Shown here: positions 44,153 to 53,158 of the stretch, in pieces | How the letters are laid out: each line of letters begins with the position of its first letter | Position numbering within the stretch: position 1 is the first letter of the stretch | NCBI GenBank assembly: GCA_004762155.1 | Contig: SIHP01000012.1 | Coordinates: 62,001 to 126,000 of the forward strand | DNA length: 64,000 nucleotides | Reading direction: 5' to 3' | DNA from: Flavobacteriaceae bacterium | GTDB taxonomy: Bacteria; Bacteroidota; Bacteroidia; Flavobacteriales; Flavobacteriaceae | Notes under the pieces: generated by a model | Databases searched by the model: none | The model's input: only the letters and a program-made list of their open reading frames with translations | What the model was told of the DNA's origin: nothing | Translations under genes and position numbers: made by a program

Positions 44153-45919
44153 CTACAATGCTTCTTTTTTAAACTGTTTATCATAAAGATTCCTATAATA
44201 GCCATCTTTTTTCTTTAACAATTCTTTATGACTCCCTTTTTCAACGATTATTCCTTTGTCCATTACAATAATTATATTGGCTTTTTTAATAGTATCTAAT
44301 CGATGCGCTATAACTATGGAAGTTCTTTCTTTTGTTATTTCATCAATAGCATGCTGAATCATTTGTTCTGAATAACTATCTACGGAAGATGTAGCTTCAT
44401 CTAAAATTAAAATACTTGGCTTACTAACATAGGCTCTTAAGAAAGCTATTAATTGTCGTTGACCTGAAGATAACATGGCTCCTCTTTCTTTTACATTATA
44501 ATAATAGCCATTTGGCAGTGTCATTATAAAATCATGTATTCCAATTTTTTTAGCTGCAATCTTTACTTCCTCTAGAGTTATGCTCTCATCTTTTAATGTT
44601 ATATTGTTATAAATGCTATCAGAAAATAAAAATACATCTTGTAACACCACAGCTACTTTAGCTCTTAATGAAGATAATTTGTACTCTTTTACAGACTTAT
44701 CGTCTATTAATATTTCTCCACCATTTATTTCGTAAAAGCGACTTATTAGATTTATAATAGTAGACTTCCCTGCTCCTGTTGCACCAACTATAGCAACTGT
44801 TTCTCCTTTTCTAACATCAAAAGAAACACCTTTTAGCACTTCTTCTCCTTCAACATAACTGAACCTTACCTTTTTAAAACTAATATTTCCTTGAATTGCA
44901 TCAGCATTAGCTGTTCCTGATTTATCAATAACACTTTCTGTATCCATAACAGCAAAAACACGCTCACCTGCCACAATACCCATTTGTAATTGGTTAAACT
45001 TATCTGCTATTTGTCGTAACGGACGAAATAACATTTGTGTCATTTGTATAAAACCTATAATAGATGCTATTGTTATTGCATCACTTCCTAAAGCTTGCAA
45101 TCCACCATACCAAACGATTAAACCAATGGCTATAGAAGAAAGAATCTCTGTAATAGGAAAAAAGATAGAATAATACCAAACCGTTTTTACATGTGCTTTT
45201 TTATGCTTTTCATTAATGGCCACAAAATTATCATATTCAATTTTTTCACGATTAAATAACTGTACTATTTTCATTCCTGTTACGCGCTCTTGTACAAATC
45301 CATTTAAATTAGCTACCTGGTTTCTAACCTCTTGAAAGGTAGCTTTTATAGCTATTTGAAACACTTTAGTTGCATAAATTAAAATAGGCATCACTACAAA
45401 AGCTATTAATGCTAGTTTCCAATTTACAAATAGCATTACCACTATTACTACTAACATTTTTAAAATATCACTAATAATAGTAAATACACCTTGAGAGAAA
45501 AAATTTGCTATTGTTTCAATATCTGAAACAACTCTTGTAACCAATTTCCCTACAGAAGTATTATCGAAATAATGCATTTTAAATTGCAATATATTTCTAA
45601 AAATTGCTGCTCGGATATCTTTAATAATATTTTGTCCTACCCAATTTGCATAGTAAATAAATGAAAATTGTAGCAAGACTTGTATTAGTAACAATACCAA
45701 CATAGCAATCGTATAATACAACAACCTTGTAAGATCTTTTTGTACAGTAAAATCGTCTATAGCTTCCATTAAAACTACCGGACTTGCTACAGAAAATAGT
45801 GCTAGTAATATTGTAGACAATGAAGCTACCCAAAATTTTAAACGATATTTCTTTGCAAAACTCATTAGTCTTACAAAAATCTTTATATCAAATGCGTTAC
45901 CTGTTTTATTTTTGTTCAA
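44153..45919 (-). CDS. ABC transporter, fused permease and ATPase (exporter type)
   Basis: 588 residues. Six membrane helices (about 20-300) precede the nucleotide-binding domain. The Walker A is VGATGAGKST, the Q loop VLQDVFLF, the signature MLSSGQRQL (LSSGQ instead of the common LSGGQ), the Walker B ILILDEATSSVD and the switch histidine IVIAHRLD. It is an MsbA/BmrA-type half-transporter that dimerises and exports lipid or drug-like substrates. The start is TTG at 45919, inside the 3' end of truA (14-base overlap), as no ATG lies near. Confidence 0.9.
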   Translation of the reverse strand: MNKNKTGNAFDIKIFVRLMSFAKKYRLKFWVASLSTILLALFSVASPVVLMEAIDDFTVQKDLTRLLYYTIAMLVLLLIQVLLQFSFIYYANWVGQNIIKDIRAAIFRNILQFKMHYFDNTSVGKLVTRVVSDIETIANFFSQGVFTIISDILKMLVVIVVMLFVNWKLALIAFVVMPILIYATKVFQIAIKATFQEVRNQVANLNGFVQERVTGMKIVQLFNREKIEYDNFVAINEKHKKAHVKTVWYYSIFFPITEILSSIAIGLIVWYGGLQALGSDAITIASIIGFIQMTQMLFRPLRQIADKFNQLQMGIVAGERVFAVMDTESVIDKSGTANADAIQGNISFKKVRFSYVEGEEVLKGVSFDVRKGETVAIVGATGAGKSTIINLISRFYEINGGEILIDDKSVKEYKLSSLRAKVAVVLQDVFLFSDSIYNNITLKDESITLEEVKIAAKKIGIHDFIMTLPNGYYYNVKERGAMLSSGQRQLIAFLRAYVSKPSILILDEATSSVDSYSEQMIQHAIDEITKERTSIVIAHRLDTIKKANIIIVMDKGIIVEKGSHKELLKKKDGYYRNLYDKQFKKEAL

Positions 45920-46655
45920 AATTTATATAATCGTATGTAACTTTAGTTAAAAATAAGCCTTTTGCAGGTACAGAAACTCCTGCATTACTTCTGTTTTTGC
46001 TTTCTATAATTTTTCTAAAATCATCTAATGTAATTTTACCCAAACCAACTTCTATAAGCGTGCCTACAATAGCTCTTACCATGTTTCTTAAAAACCTATT
46101 TGCAGATACATGAAATGTTAATTCACTTCCTTTTAAAACCCATTTGGCTCCAGTAATTTTACAATTAAATGTATTCACTTGTGTTTTCACTTTAGAAAAA
46201 CATTCAAAATCTTCGTATTCAAATAAAATTTTAGTGGCTTCATTCATGGTATCTATCGCCAAATTATTTTGATACAATTGCCAGGTAGTATCTAATAAAA
46301 ACGGATTTCTACCTAACCAAATTCTATATTCATAACTTCTATCAATAGCATCAAATCTTGCATGTGCATCCGCTGCTACTTCAACAATTTTATGAATAAC
46401 AATATCATCAGGTAAAATTGAATTTAACTTGTATGCTAGATTATTGGGTAGCGTTTTTAGCGAATCAAAATGCGCGTACATTTGAGATGCATGAACTCCT
46501 GCATCAGTTCTTCCTGCGCCCACTATAACAATATCTTCACGCAATATTGTACTTAATCCTTTGTTTATTTTTTCTTGTACAGAAACTACATCAGGTTGTA
46601 TTTGCCAACCAAAATATTTTTTTCCGTTGTATGAAAGTTCTAAAAAATACCTCAA
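45906..46655 (-). CDS. truA: tRNA pseudouridine(38-40) synthase TruA
   Basis: 249 residues. The start RYFLELSYNGKKYFGWQIQP is the family N terminus, although the start codon is TTG. The catalytic aspartate lies in VGAGRTDAGVHASQM. DDIVIHKI, ARFDAIDRSYEYRIW and HVSANRFLRNMVRAIVGTLI complete the fold. It makes pseudouridine at positions 38-40 of tRNAs. The ABC exporter gene overlaps its 3' end by 14 bases, so the pair is co-translated. It is divergent from the phosphoesterase gene. Confidence 0.95.
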   Translation of the reverse strand: MRYFLELSYNGKKYFGWQIQPDVVSVQEKINKGLSTILREDIVIVGAGRTDAGVHASQMYAHFDSLKTLPNNLAYKLNSILPDDIVIHKIVEVAADAHARFDAIDRSYEYRIWLGRNPFLLDTTWQLYQNNLAIDTMNEATKILFEYEDFECFSKVKTQVNTFNCKITGAKWVLKGSELTFHVSANRFLRNMVRAIVGTLIEVGLGKITLDDFRKIIESKNRSNAGVSVPAKGLFLTKVTYDYINFEQK

Positions 46656-46718
46656 AAAAATGCTTTTTTACAGATAGCTAAACTACGGATTTTATTTTGT
46701 TCTTTGTACATTCGCTTG

Positions 46719-47216
46719 GTGAAGAAAATCTTACTTTTATCCGATACACATAGTTATATTGATGACCAAATTTTAAAGTTTGTAAAACAAGCCGATGAAG
46801 TTTGGCATGCTGGCGATATTGGTCAATTAACAGTTACAGATACTATTAAAAACCTAAAACCTTTACGAGCTGTTTATGGTAATATAGACGATGCAACTGC
46901 TCGTGCAGAATTTCCTTTAGATCTTAAGTTTACTCTTGAAGGTGTTACCGTGTGGATGACGCATATTGGTGGTTACCCAAATAAATACAACCAACGTGTT
47001 AGAGAAGGTTTAGCTAAAAACCCGCCAAAATTATTTATCTGTGGACATTCACATATTTTAAAAGTTCAGTTTGATAAAAAATTAAATATTTTGCATGTAA
47101 ATCCTGGTGCAGCTGGCAAACACGGATTTCATAAAGTAAGAACAATGGTACGTTTTGAATTAGAAGCTGCAACTATAAAAAACATGGAAGTTATAGAACT
47201 TGCTAAGCGAGCGTAA
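46719..47216 (+). CDS. Metallophosphoesterase (YfcE/MJ0936-like phosphodiesterase)
   Basis: 165 residues from a GTG at 46719, which begins MKKILLLSDTHSYIDD. Upstream TTG codons (46704 and 46716) are alternatives. The metal ligands are visible in order: D-x-H in LLLSDTH, HAGDIG, VYGNID, THIGG and FICGHSH. This is a small calcineurin-like phosphodiesterase; the substrate is unknown. The 3' end overlaps the convergent histidine kinase gene by 14 bases. Confidence 0.86.
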   Translation: MKKILLLSDTHSYIDDQILKFVKQADEVWHAGDIGQLTVTDTIKNLKPLRAVYGNIDDATARAEFPLDLKFTLEGVTVWMTHIGGYPNKYNQRVREGLAKNPPKLFICGHSHILKVQFDKKLNILHVNPGAAGKHGFHKVRTMVRFELEAATIKNMEVIELAKRA

Positions 47217-48999
47217 TTTCTGGTTTTTGTTTGGGAACTACTGGTATATTTACCATTATTTTAGTTCCTTCTCCTTCTTTAGATTCTATAGAAAAAACAC
47301 CTCCCATTGCACCAATTCTTGCTTCTATTTGATTTAAGCCAATACCATTATCATCTTCTTTTTCTATCTGAAAACCACAACCGTTATCTTTTACTATTAT
47401 TAAAAGGTAATCGTTTTCTTCTTCCATAACTACATATGCACTCGTAGCTTTACTGTGTTTAAGTATATTATTAATAAACTCTTGAGTTATGTTATAAATT
47501 TTAATCTCAAACTCTTGGTCATATCGAGTAACATCTGTTATTGCAGTATGAATTTTTATAGTGGAGTTAGAAAACTTTTTAGCGGTATCTTTTATAGCAT
47601 ATTCCAACCCGAATTTTAATAATACAGAAGACACTAAATTATGCGATAAATCTCTAACAATAGTTGACGCTTCTAAAATTATTTGTTGGGTTTTCTCTAA
47701 TTCTATAGGTAATTTCCCTTCTTTAATTTGCTTTTGAGTTGCTTGCAAATGCATCCTAGCAGACGATAATAATGCACTTACATTATCATGTAAGGTTTCC
47801 GCTATTATTTTACGTTCTGTTTCTTTACCATCTATAGTAGCGTTAATAATTTTAGCCTGAGAATCTGACTTTAATTTTTCTAATTTTTTATTCTGTTCTA
47901 ATTCTTTTTGTGAAAGTTGTAAACTTAAACTTCTTTGTTTTAGTTTATTTAGGTTTGCCAAGTATAAAAACAATAAAGACACTAACGCACCGCTAATACC
48001 TATAAACCAATTGTTTTTTACTAATTTTTCTCTTTTATTTTCTTCTTCCTTTCGTATTAAATCTATACTATGAGTACGTTCTATTTTTTTTAATTCTTTT
48101 TTTAACCCTACATTAATTAAACTGTCTTTGATATTATATGATCGTTCCAAATAATCGTAAGCTTTATAATCTTTTAAATTATACATTGTCCAAGCTATAT
48201 TATAGTATAAATCCTCTTTATATTCTAAAGACTTAACGTTATTATCATTCTCTATATATTCTAATGCTTTAAAGTAAGTTTTTAAAGCCATTTCCCTCTC
48301 TGTTGTTACTTCGTAAATATTTGCAAGGCTCAAGTAAGCTATTGAAAGTTCTGTCTTATCATTAACTTTATTTAACAATCCAATAGCTTGTTCAACATAT
48401 AATTTTGCCTTTTTAAAATCCCCATTACCAAACTCTATTCCCGATAAATTAATATAACCTTTCCCTTTAGAATAAAAAACTTCTTCATGAAACGAACTTA
48501 GATTAATTAATTTATTCAAATAAAATAAAGAGCTATCTTTTCTTTTCTGTTTTAAAAATAAAGCTCCCAACTTCAATAAATTCTTTGCTTCTATAGCATC
48601 AAGTTTAGAATTATTTAATTTTCTTTCATCATTAGTTCTTCTAATTTTATTAAAAAAAATTAGAGAATTCTTAAAATACTGTAAAGCTTGATTAATATTA
48701 TTATTTTTTTCAAAAATTTTACCAATTAAAAAATTAGCTTTCATTAAAACAGAAATATCCTTACTTTCTAATAATAAATATGAAACTTTTAATGATTCAC
48801 TATAATTCCCCATCTCAAATAATTTTTTTGCTTTTCTATAATTTTTTTCAGAAGTATCTTTTATTTGAAGAAAGTTATAAGTTAAATTATAATCATCAGA
48901 AAAAGCTGAACCATATGATTCAGCTTTCATTTTTGAAAATAAAAATACAATTAAAAGGGGGACTAAATATATTTTTAAATATTTATCTTGATTTTTCAA
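47203..48999 (-). CDS. TPR-containing sensor histidine kinase (HisKA_3/NarX-like)
   Basis: About 598 residues from a TTG at 48999; a TTG at 49023 adds eight residues. A signal sequence (IYLVPLLIVFLF) leads to a periplasmic or surface array of TPR-like repeats (about 60-300). One membrane helix (WFIGISGALVSLLFLYLANL) and a coiled linker follow. The phospho-acceptor region is ETERKIIAETLHDNVSALL with the histidine near 404. The ATPase domain has FINNILKHSKA, VKDNGCGF, DDNGIGLNQIEARI and GEGTKI. The LuxR regulator gene upstream on the same strand is the natural partner. Confidence 0.88.
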   Translation of the reverse strand: MKNQDKYLKIYLVPLLIVFLFSKMKAESYGSAFSDDYNLTYNFLQIKDTSEKNYRKAKKLFEMGNYSESLKVSYLLLESKDISVLMKANFLIGKIFEKNNNINQALQYFKNSLIFFNKIRRTNDERKLNNSKLDAIEAKNLLKLGALFLKQKRKDSSLFYLNKLINLSSFHEEVFYSKGKGYINLSGIEFGNGDFKKAKLYVEQAIGLLNKVNDKTELSIAYLSLANIYEVTTEREMALKTYFKALEYIENDNNVKSLEYKEDLYYNIAWTMYNLKDYKAYDYLERSYNIKDSLINVGLKKELKKIERTHSIDLIRKEEENKREKLVKNNWFIGISGALVSLLFLYLANLNKLKQRSLSLQLSQKELEQNKKLEKLKSDSQAKIINATIDGKETERKIIAETLHDNVSALLSSARMHLQATQKQIKEGKLPIELEKTQQIILEASTIVRDLSHNLVSSVLLKFGLEYAIKDTAKKFSNSTIKIHTAITDVTRYDQEFEIKIYNITQEFINNILKHSKATSAYVVMEEENDYLLIIVKDNGCGFQIEKEDDNGIGLNQIEARIGAMGGVFSIESKEGEGTKIMVNIPVVPKQKPEITLA

Positions 49000-49012
49000 A
49001 TAATCTATGCAT

Positions 49013-49678
49013 TTATGATACAATTACAACCCTTGGTTTTTTAGATGAAGCCATTATAGAATTAGTACTTTCACTTTTTGCAGAATTCAAATCAATATGA
49101 TTCACAAAATTAATTTTTAACCTTTCAGAGGTTTTTACATATGTTTTAGAAAATTCTAATTCATTAGATGTTCCTTCTTTTAAATGAATTTCATAAGCAT
49201 CGTCTTCTTCATTGTATTCTGCCCAAACAGCAATACCTTCTTTTACTTCAAAATCTAATTGGTAAACACCATCTTCTAAACTTTGTATACTATAGCTATC
49301 TAAAAACTCATCAGATTCTTGTCCTTTTGCCAATACTATATTATCATCTTCTATAATAATAGACTTGCTTTGCTCTCCATCTTCATATAAACCGAGTTTC
49401 AATATACTATTTTCTATTGATAATGATTTCTTTTCACTGGTTTTATCTGTAGCGTTACCTTCGTATAAATATATTTCGTTAAAATTATTTTCTTCATTTT
49501 TAACAAATGTAGTTGCTGTATTTTCTTCTACCTCATAATCAATAGTATACCTACCTTGACTATCTTTAGTAACTTTGTACGATTTTAAACTAGTTTCTTC
49601 TGGTTGTATAGTTTCTTCTGATATGCATGACGCAAAAAAAAGCACAACTAACAAAAATAAGGGGGTTATTTGTTTCAT
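49013..49678 (-). CDS. Lipoprotein with duplicated domain, linked to the two-component system
   Basis: 221 residues from the ATG at 49678; a longer frame exists, but the signal MKQITPLFLLVVLFFASC begins here. The mature part is a duplication: SLKSYKVTKDSQGRYTIDYEVE (about 34-55) and SYSIQSLEDGVYQLDFEVK (about 125-143), each followed by an EIYLYEGN or EIHLKEGT strand. It is very acidic. Its 3' end meets the histidine kinase start, and the regulator gene lies 150 bases upstream, so it probably feeds into or is controlled by this system. No family is recognised. Gene starts around it carry CCCCC runs (minus strand). Confidence 0.62.
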   Translation of the reverse strand: MKQITPLFLLVVLFFASCISEETIQPEETSLKSYKVTKDSQGRYTIDYEVEENTATTFVKNEENNFNEIYLYEGNATDKTSEKKSLSIENSILKLGLYEDGEQSKSIIIEDDNIVLAKGQESDEFLDSYSIQSLEDGVYQLDFEVKEGIAVWAEYNEEDDAYEIHLKEGTSNELEFSKTYVKTSERLKINFVNHIDLNSAKSESTNSIMASSKKPRVVIVS

Positions 49679-49824
49679 TGAGTATTGTTTTAATGTATTG
49701 TTTTGTTGTTTGTTCTTTAGTAAGAAGGGGGATGTAATTTTTGACAATGCACGCTTTATAACATAATTCTAAAGACATTACTATACGGGGGACTGATATA
49801 TAATAAATTAGTTTGAAGGGTTCT

Positions 49825-50481
49825 TTAAACTATATTATTTTTAACAGCGTACATTGCCAAACCTACCACATTTTTAACTCTTAGTTTCTTATATAGATTT
49901 CTTCTATGTGTTTCTATTGTTTTTACACCTAAATCTAACTTTTTAGCTATTTCTGATGTACTGAATTCCTGTGTAATTAATTTCAAAATCTCTATTTCCC
50001 TTTCGGTTAGAGGTTCAACTGCAACATTTTTAATAGCTTCATCTGTTTTTACATCATTTACAAACAATTCAAACAAACTATCTTTTATTTCGTCACTATA
50101 ATACTTCTTGCCTTTATGTACTGCTTTTACTGCATCTATGATATGTTCATTTGCAGAACTTTTTTCTATAAATCCAACAGCTCCTAAAGTAATCATCTCT
50201 TGTACTATTTTTGGATCACTTAAACCAGAGAGTATAATTGTTTTTTGTTTTATATTTCTTTTTTGAAACACTTTTAAAACTTCTATACCATCTAATTCAG
50301 GCATGTTTATATCGAGAATTAGAATATCTGCTTTTCCTTTTTGGTACCAATCTAAAACCTGTTTACCAGTTAAAGAATAGCCTTCTACCTCAATACTTTC
50401 TTCTGTATTTAGTAACGTTGTTACACCATCAATTAAAATCTTGTGGTCATCCGCTACGTGAACTTTTATTTTGTTATTCAT
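49825..50481 (-). CDS. LuxR/NarL-family response regulator
   Basis: 218 residues. The receiver domain has the acidic pair DD at 11-12, the phospho-acceptor D57 in LILDINMPELDG, the S/T switch (IILSGLSD) and the lysine in GFIEKSS. The C-terminal HTH is NarL-like: PLTEREIEILKLITQEFSTSEIAKKLDLGVKTIETHR-type, then NLYKKL. It should act with the TPR histidine kinase. A promoter and a tandem array of palindromes lie immediately upstream, suggesting it regulates its own gene. Confidence 0.92.
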   Translation of the reverse strand: MNNKIKVHVADDHKILIDGVTTLLNTEESIEVEGYSLTGKQVLDWYQKGKADILILDINMPELDGIEVLKVFQKRNIKQKTIILSGLSDPKIVQEMITLGAVGFIEKSSANEHIIDAVKAVHKGKKYYSDEIKDSLFELFVNDVKTDEAIKNVAVEPLTEREIEILKLITQEFSTSEIAKKLDLGVKTIETHRRNLYKKLRVKNVVGLAMYAVKNNIV

Positions 50482-50492
50482 TACTTACACTA

Positions 50493-50524
50493 CAAATTTA
50501 GGTGGTTAGTTCTTTACTCACAAA
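50493..50524 (-). promoter_or_regulatory. Promoter of the LuxR-type regulator gene
   Basis: On the minus strand TTTG (50521-50524), 20 bases, then TAAATTTG (50493-50500) fit the consensus. The -7 box is 11 bases from the ATG, so the leader is only a few bases long. Confidence 0.6.
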
Positions 50525-50532
50525 TTACAAAT

Positions 50533-50610
50533 ACCCTGAATTTACACTCAGGGTTTACCCTTGCTACCTAAGGGAATACCCTTAGAAATCGTCTAAGGGT
50601 TTTCCCTTAG
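50533..50610. promoter_or_regulatory. Operator array of CTAAGGG-N4-CCCTTAG palindromes
   Basis: Two perfect palindromes, CTAAGGG-AATA-CCCTTAG (50568-50585) and CTAAGGG-TTTT-CCCTTAG (50593-50610), are spaced 25 bases apart. Nearer the promoter lie further half sites: ACCCTGA (50533-50539), TCAGGGT (50548-50554) and ACCCTT (50557-50562). All lie just upstream of the -33 box, where activator sites would be expected. The likely ligand is the LuxR/NarL regulator itself. Confidence 0.6.
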
Positions 50611-50653
50611 ACAGAATTCATAACTTACTTAAATATAAGAAATTAACAGGTAT

Positions 50654-50684
50654 TAAAAAACCGAGATTACTCTCGGTTTTTTTC
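50654..50684. terminator. Intrinsic terminator after the DUF4293 gene
   Basis: The 11-base stem AAAAACCGAGA / TCTCGGTTTTT has a four-base loop and A/T tracts. Confidence 0.82.
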
Positions 50685-50711
50685 GCACTAAATATACTAA
50701 GATGTTAGGAA

Positions 50712-51143
50712 TTATCGTAATCTATCTACTGATTTTACAAGATCTTCATCCTTTTTTATTGCTTTATTAGCCAAAACTAATAGCAAAATGGTAATAATAG
50801 GAAAGAACATCCCAATACCCTTCTCAGAAACTGACGCTTCTCCAGGTAGGTTTAGTGATACATATAACAATAGTCCTAATAAAATAAGGTTTGTCAAAAT
50901 GTTTAAACGTCCCATTACAAATTGTAATTGACGATTTTTAAATAAAAAAATAGTTATTGCAGCTAATAAAGCTGATAAGAAAAAAAGTACAGGTATTAAT
51001 TTCTCTGTCATTGAAGTTGTAGAAAACAAGTCCGTAATATATACGTTACCTTTAATAGTAGCCCAAATACTTACAAAAAATGTCAATCCACCAGAAATAA
51101 TACTGGTTAATAATAAATATATAGATTGTACTCTTTGAATCAT
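50712..51143 (-). CDS. DUF4293 family membrane protein
   Basis: 143 residues from the ATG at 51143, giving MIQRVQSIYLLLTSIISGGL, the usual start of this family. Four hydrophobic helices lie at about 8-30, 46-65, 75-95 and 110-130. DUF4293 occurs throughout Bacteroidetes, commonly next to rho as here (divergent). Function is unknown to me. Confidence 0.86.
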   Translation of the reverse strand: MIQRVQSIYLLLTSIISGGLTFFVSIWATIKGNVYITDLFSTTSMTEKLIPVLFFLSALLAAITIFLFKNRQLQFVMGRLNILTNLILLGLLLYVSLNLPGEASVSEKGIGMFFPIITILLLVLANKAIKKDEDLVKSVDRLR

Positions 51144-51193
51144 TCTTTTTTTATTGGTGAGCAAATGTAACACTCTTTTTGATAAAAAGAAAT

Positions 51194-51223
51194 TTTGATT
51201 ATTAATTTTTTATTATATATTTG
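51194..51223 (+). promoter_or_regulatory. rho promoter
   Basis: TTTG (51194-51197), 18 bases, then TATATTTG (51216-51223) match the consensus. Transcription should start near 51230, leaving a leader of about 135 bases before the rho ATG. Confidence 0.6.
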
Positions 51224-51251
51224 CTGAACTAATAACCGCACAAATAAGTAT

Positions 51252-51342
51252 TTAATGTATCCTACAAATACATTAATTTAAATACAAAACATACAAAACT
51301 TAACAATTCAAAAAAAATCTTTACATCTCCTTAAAGATTTTT
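51252..51342 (+). promoter_or_regulatory. rho leader: inverted repeat and attenuator-like hairpin
   Basis: The leader holds a perfect 9-base inverted repeat (TTAATGTAT-N7-ATACATTAA, 51252-51276). Further on comes an 11-base stem AAAAATCTTTA / TAAAGATTTTT (51313-51342) with an 8-base loop, ending in Ts like a weak intrinsic terminator. Rho autoregulates by attenuation in Escherichia coli, so a similar control is plausible here. Confidence 0.45.
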
Positions 51343-51365
51343 CTAATTTAATTTATATTGATATA

Positions 51366-53021
51366 ATGTTCGAAATATCGGATTTAAAAACAAAAAAACT
51401 AGTAGAGTTACAAGAGATTGCAAAAAAGATTGGATTAACTAAAACCAGTCAGCTTAAAAAACTTGATTTAGTTTACAAAATAATAGATGTTCAGGCAGAA
51501 AACCCTACAAAGGTAGCTCCGGAACCTATTAAAGAGAAACCTAAAAGAAAGAGAGTTGCAAAACCTGCTGCAAAGCAAGAAGCTCCTGTTGTAAAACCTT
51601 TAGAGCCAGCTAAGATTCCTGAAATCAAACAAGAAGTTAAAGAAACTGTTGTTGCTGAGACTCCTAAAAAAGAGGTTAAACCTACTGAAACGCTTGTAAA
51701 TAAAGCTCCTAAAAAAAGAGAGGTTTCACAAAAGAAAGAAGCTCCTAAGAAAAGAGAGGTTGTTGAGGATAAAAAACCGCAACAAAACAAACCTAGACCA
51801 CAGCAAAATCAACAGAACAGGAATAATAAAAATCAAAAAAACCAGAACAACCAAAACAATAAGCATCATAAAAGCGGAAACCGCTACCGTGATCCTGATT
51901 TTGAGTTTGATGGAATTATAGAAAGTGAAGGAGTATTAGAAATGATGCCAGATGGTTATGGTTTCTTACGTTCTTCTGATTACAACTATTTATCATCACC
52001 TGATGATATTTACGTATCTCAATCTCAAATAAAATTATTTGGTTTAAAAACTGGTGACACCGTTTTAGGTAATGTACGCCCACCAAAAGAAGGTGAAAAG
52101 TATTTTCCTTTAATCCGTGTATCAAAAATAAATGGATTGAACCCAAATATTGTACGTGATCGTGTTTCTTTTGAACACTTAACACCTTTATTTGCTCAAG
52201 AAAAATTCAATTTAGCAGAAAGAGGAAGTTCTCTTTCTACAAGAATTATAGATTTGTTCTCGCCAATTGGTAAGGGACAACGTGGTATGATTGTAGCACA
52301 ACCAAAAACAGGTAAAACAATGTTATTGAAATCAGTTGCTAATGCAATTGCAGCCAATCATCCAGAGGTTTACCAAATTGTTTTGTTAATTGATGAACGT
52401 CCTGAGGAAGTTACTGATATGAAACGAAATGTTCGTGGTGAAGTTGTTGCATCTACTTTTGATGAACCAGCAGACAAACATGTTCGTGTTGCTAATATTG
52501 TTTTAGAAAAAGCAAAACGTTTAGTAGAATGTGGGCATGATGTAGTTATTCTTTTAGATTCTATTACCCGTTTAGCAAGAGCATACAATACTGTAGCTCC
52601 TGCATCTGGTAAAATATTATCTGGTGGTATTGATGCAAATGCATTACACAAACCCAAACGTTTCTTTGGAGCAGCTCGTAATATAGAAAATGGAGGTTCA
52701 TTAACTATTATTGCTACTGCACTTACAGAAACAGGTTCTAAAATGGATGAAGTTATCTTTGAAGAATTTAAAGGTACTGGTAACATGGAACTACAATTAG
52801 ATCGTAATATTTCTAACCGTAGAATTTATCCTGCTATTGATTTAATAAAATCAAGTACGCGTCGTGATGATCTATTATTAGATGCAAAAACAGTACAACG
52901 CATGTGGGTTTTACGTAAGTATTTAGCAGATATGAATCCTATAGAAGCGATGACGTTTATTAACGATAGAATAAAAACATCTAAAAACAATGATGAGTTT
53001 TTAATTTCTATGAACGGATAA
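51366..53021 (+). CDS. rho: Transcription termination factor Rho, with long N-terminal insertion
   Basis: 551 residues, over 100 longer than Escherichia coli Rho. An N-terminal Rho_N helical domain (about 1-37) is followed by a K/P/E- and then Q/N-rich disordered stretch (about 40-175). The RNA-binding cold-shock-like domain ([15 protein letters not shown]) starts near 190. The ATPase part has [15 protein letters not shown] (Walker A, about 312), [15 protein letters not shown] (Walker B) and the [21 protein letters not shown] loop. It ends transcription of untranslated RNA. The disordered insertion is a feature of Bacteroidetes Rho proteins, reported to drive condensate formation in Bacteroides. 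Confidence 0.96.
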   Translation: MFEISDLKTKKLVELQEIAKKIGLTKTSQLKKLDLVYKIIDVQAENPTKVAPEPIKEKPKRKRVAKPAAKQEAPVVKPLEPAKIPEIKQEVKETVVAETPKKEVKPTETLVNKAPKKREVSQKKEAPKKREVVEDKKPQQNKPRPQQNQQNRNNKNQKNQNNQNNKHHKSGNRYRDPDFEFDGIIESEGVLEMMPDGYGFLRSSDYNYLSSPDDIYVSQSQIKLFGLKTGDTVLGNVRPPKEGEKYFPLIRVSKINGLNPNIVRDRVSFEHLTPLFAQEKFNLAERGSSLSTRIIDLFSPIGKGQRGMIVAQPKTGKTMLLKSVANAIAANHPEVYQIVLLIDERPEEVTDMKRNVRGEVVASTFDEPADKHVRVANIVLEKAKRLVECGHDVVILLDSITRLARAYNTVAPASGKILSGGIDANALHKPKRFFGAARNIENGGSLTIIATALTETGSKMDEVIFEEFKGTGNMELQLDRNISNRRIYPAIDLIKSSTRRDDLLLDAKTVQRMWVLRKYLADMNPIEAMTFINDRIKTSKNNDEFLISMNG

Positions 53022-53046
53022 AAGCTATCTTTTAAAAAATACATAT

Positions 53047-53087
53047 AAAATGTTTGCCTTTATAATCTTATAAAGGCAAACATTTTT
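53047..53087 (+). terminator. Intrinsic terminator after rho
   Basis: A stem of about 18 base pairs (AAAATGTTTGCCTTTATA with its complement) and a small loop, followed by Ts. Confidence 0.86.
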
Positions 53088-53103
53088 TCATTACACTAAA
53101 CAC

Positions 53104-53134
53104 TTGTTTATAAAGGCTATAAAGCTTATTTTTG
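53104..53134 (+). promoter_or_regulatory. Promoter of the T9SS jelly-roll protein gene
   Basis: TTG (53104-53106), 20 bases, then TATTTTTG (53127-53134) fit the consensus. The -7 box lies 25 bases before the ATG at 53159. Confidence 0.55.
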
Positions 53135-53158
53135 AGCTTTTACAAATCACACCCCAAG

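Noticed and set aside
50533-50610. CRISPR-like repeats
   Set aside because: Only two palindromic units with short, different spacers and degenerate flanks. The position at a promoter fits operators, not an array.
52370-52786. 138-codon frame opposite rho
   Set aside because: It lies wholly antisense to the conserved ATPase part of rho and reads as a reverse-complement shadow.
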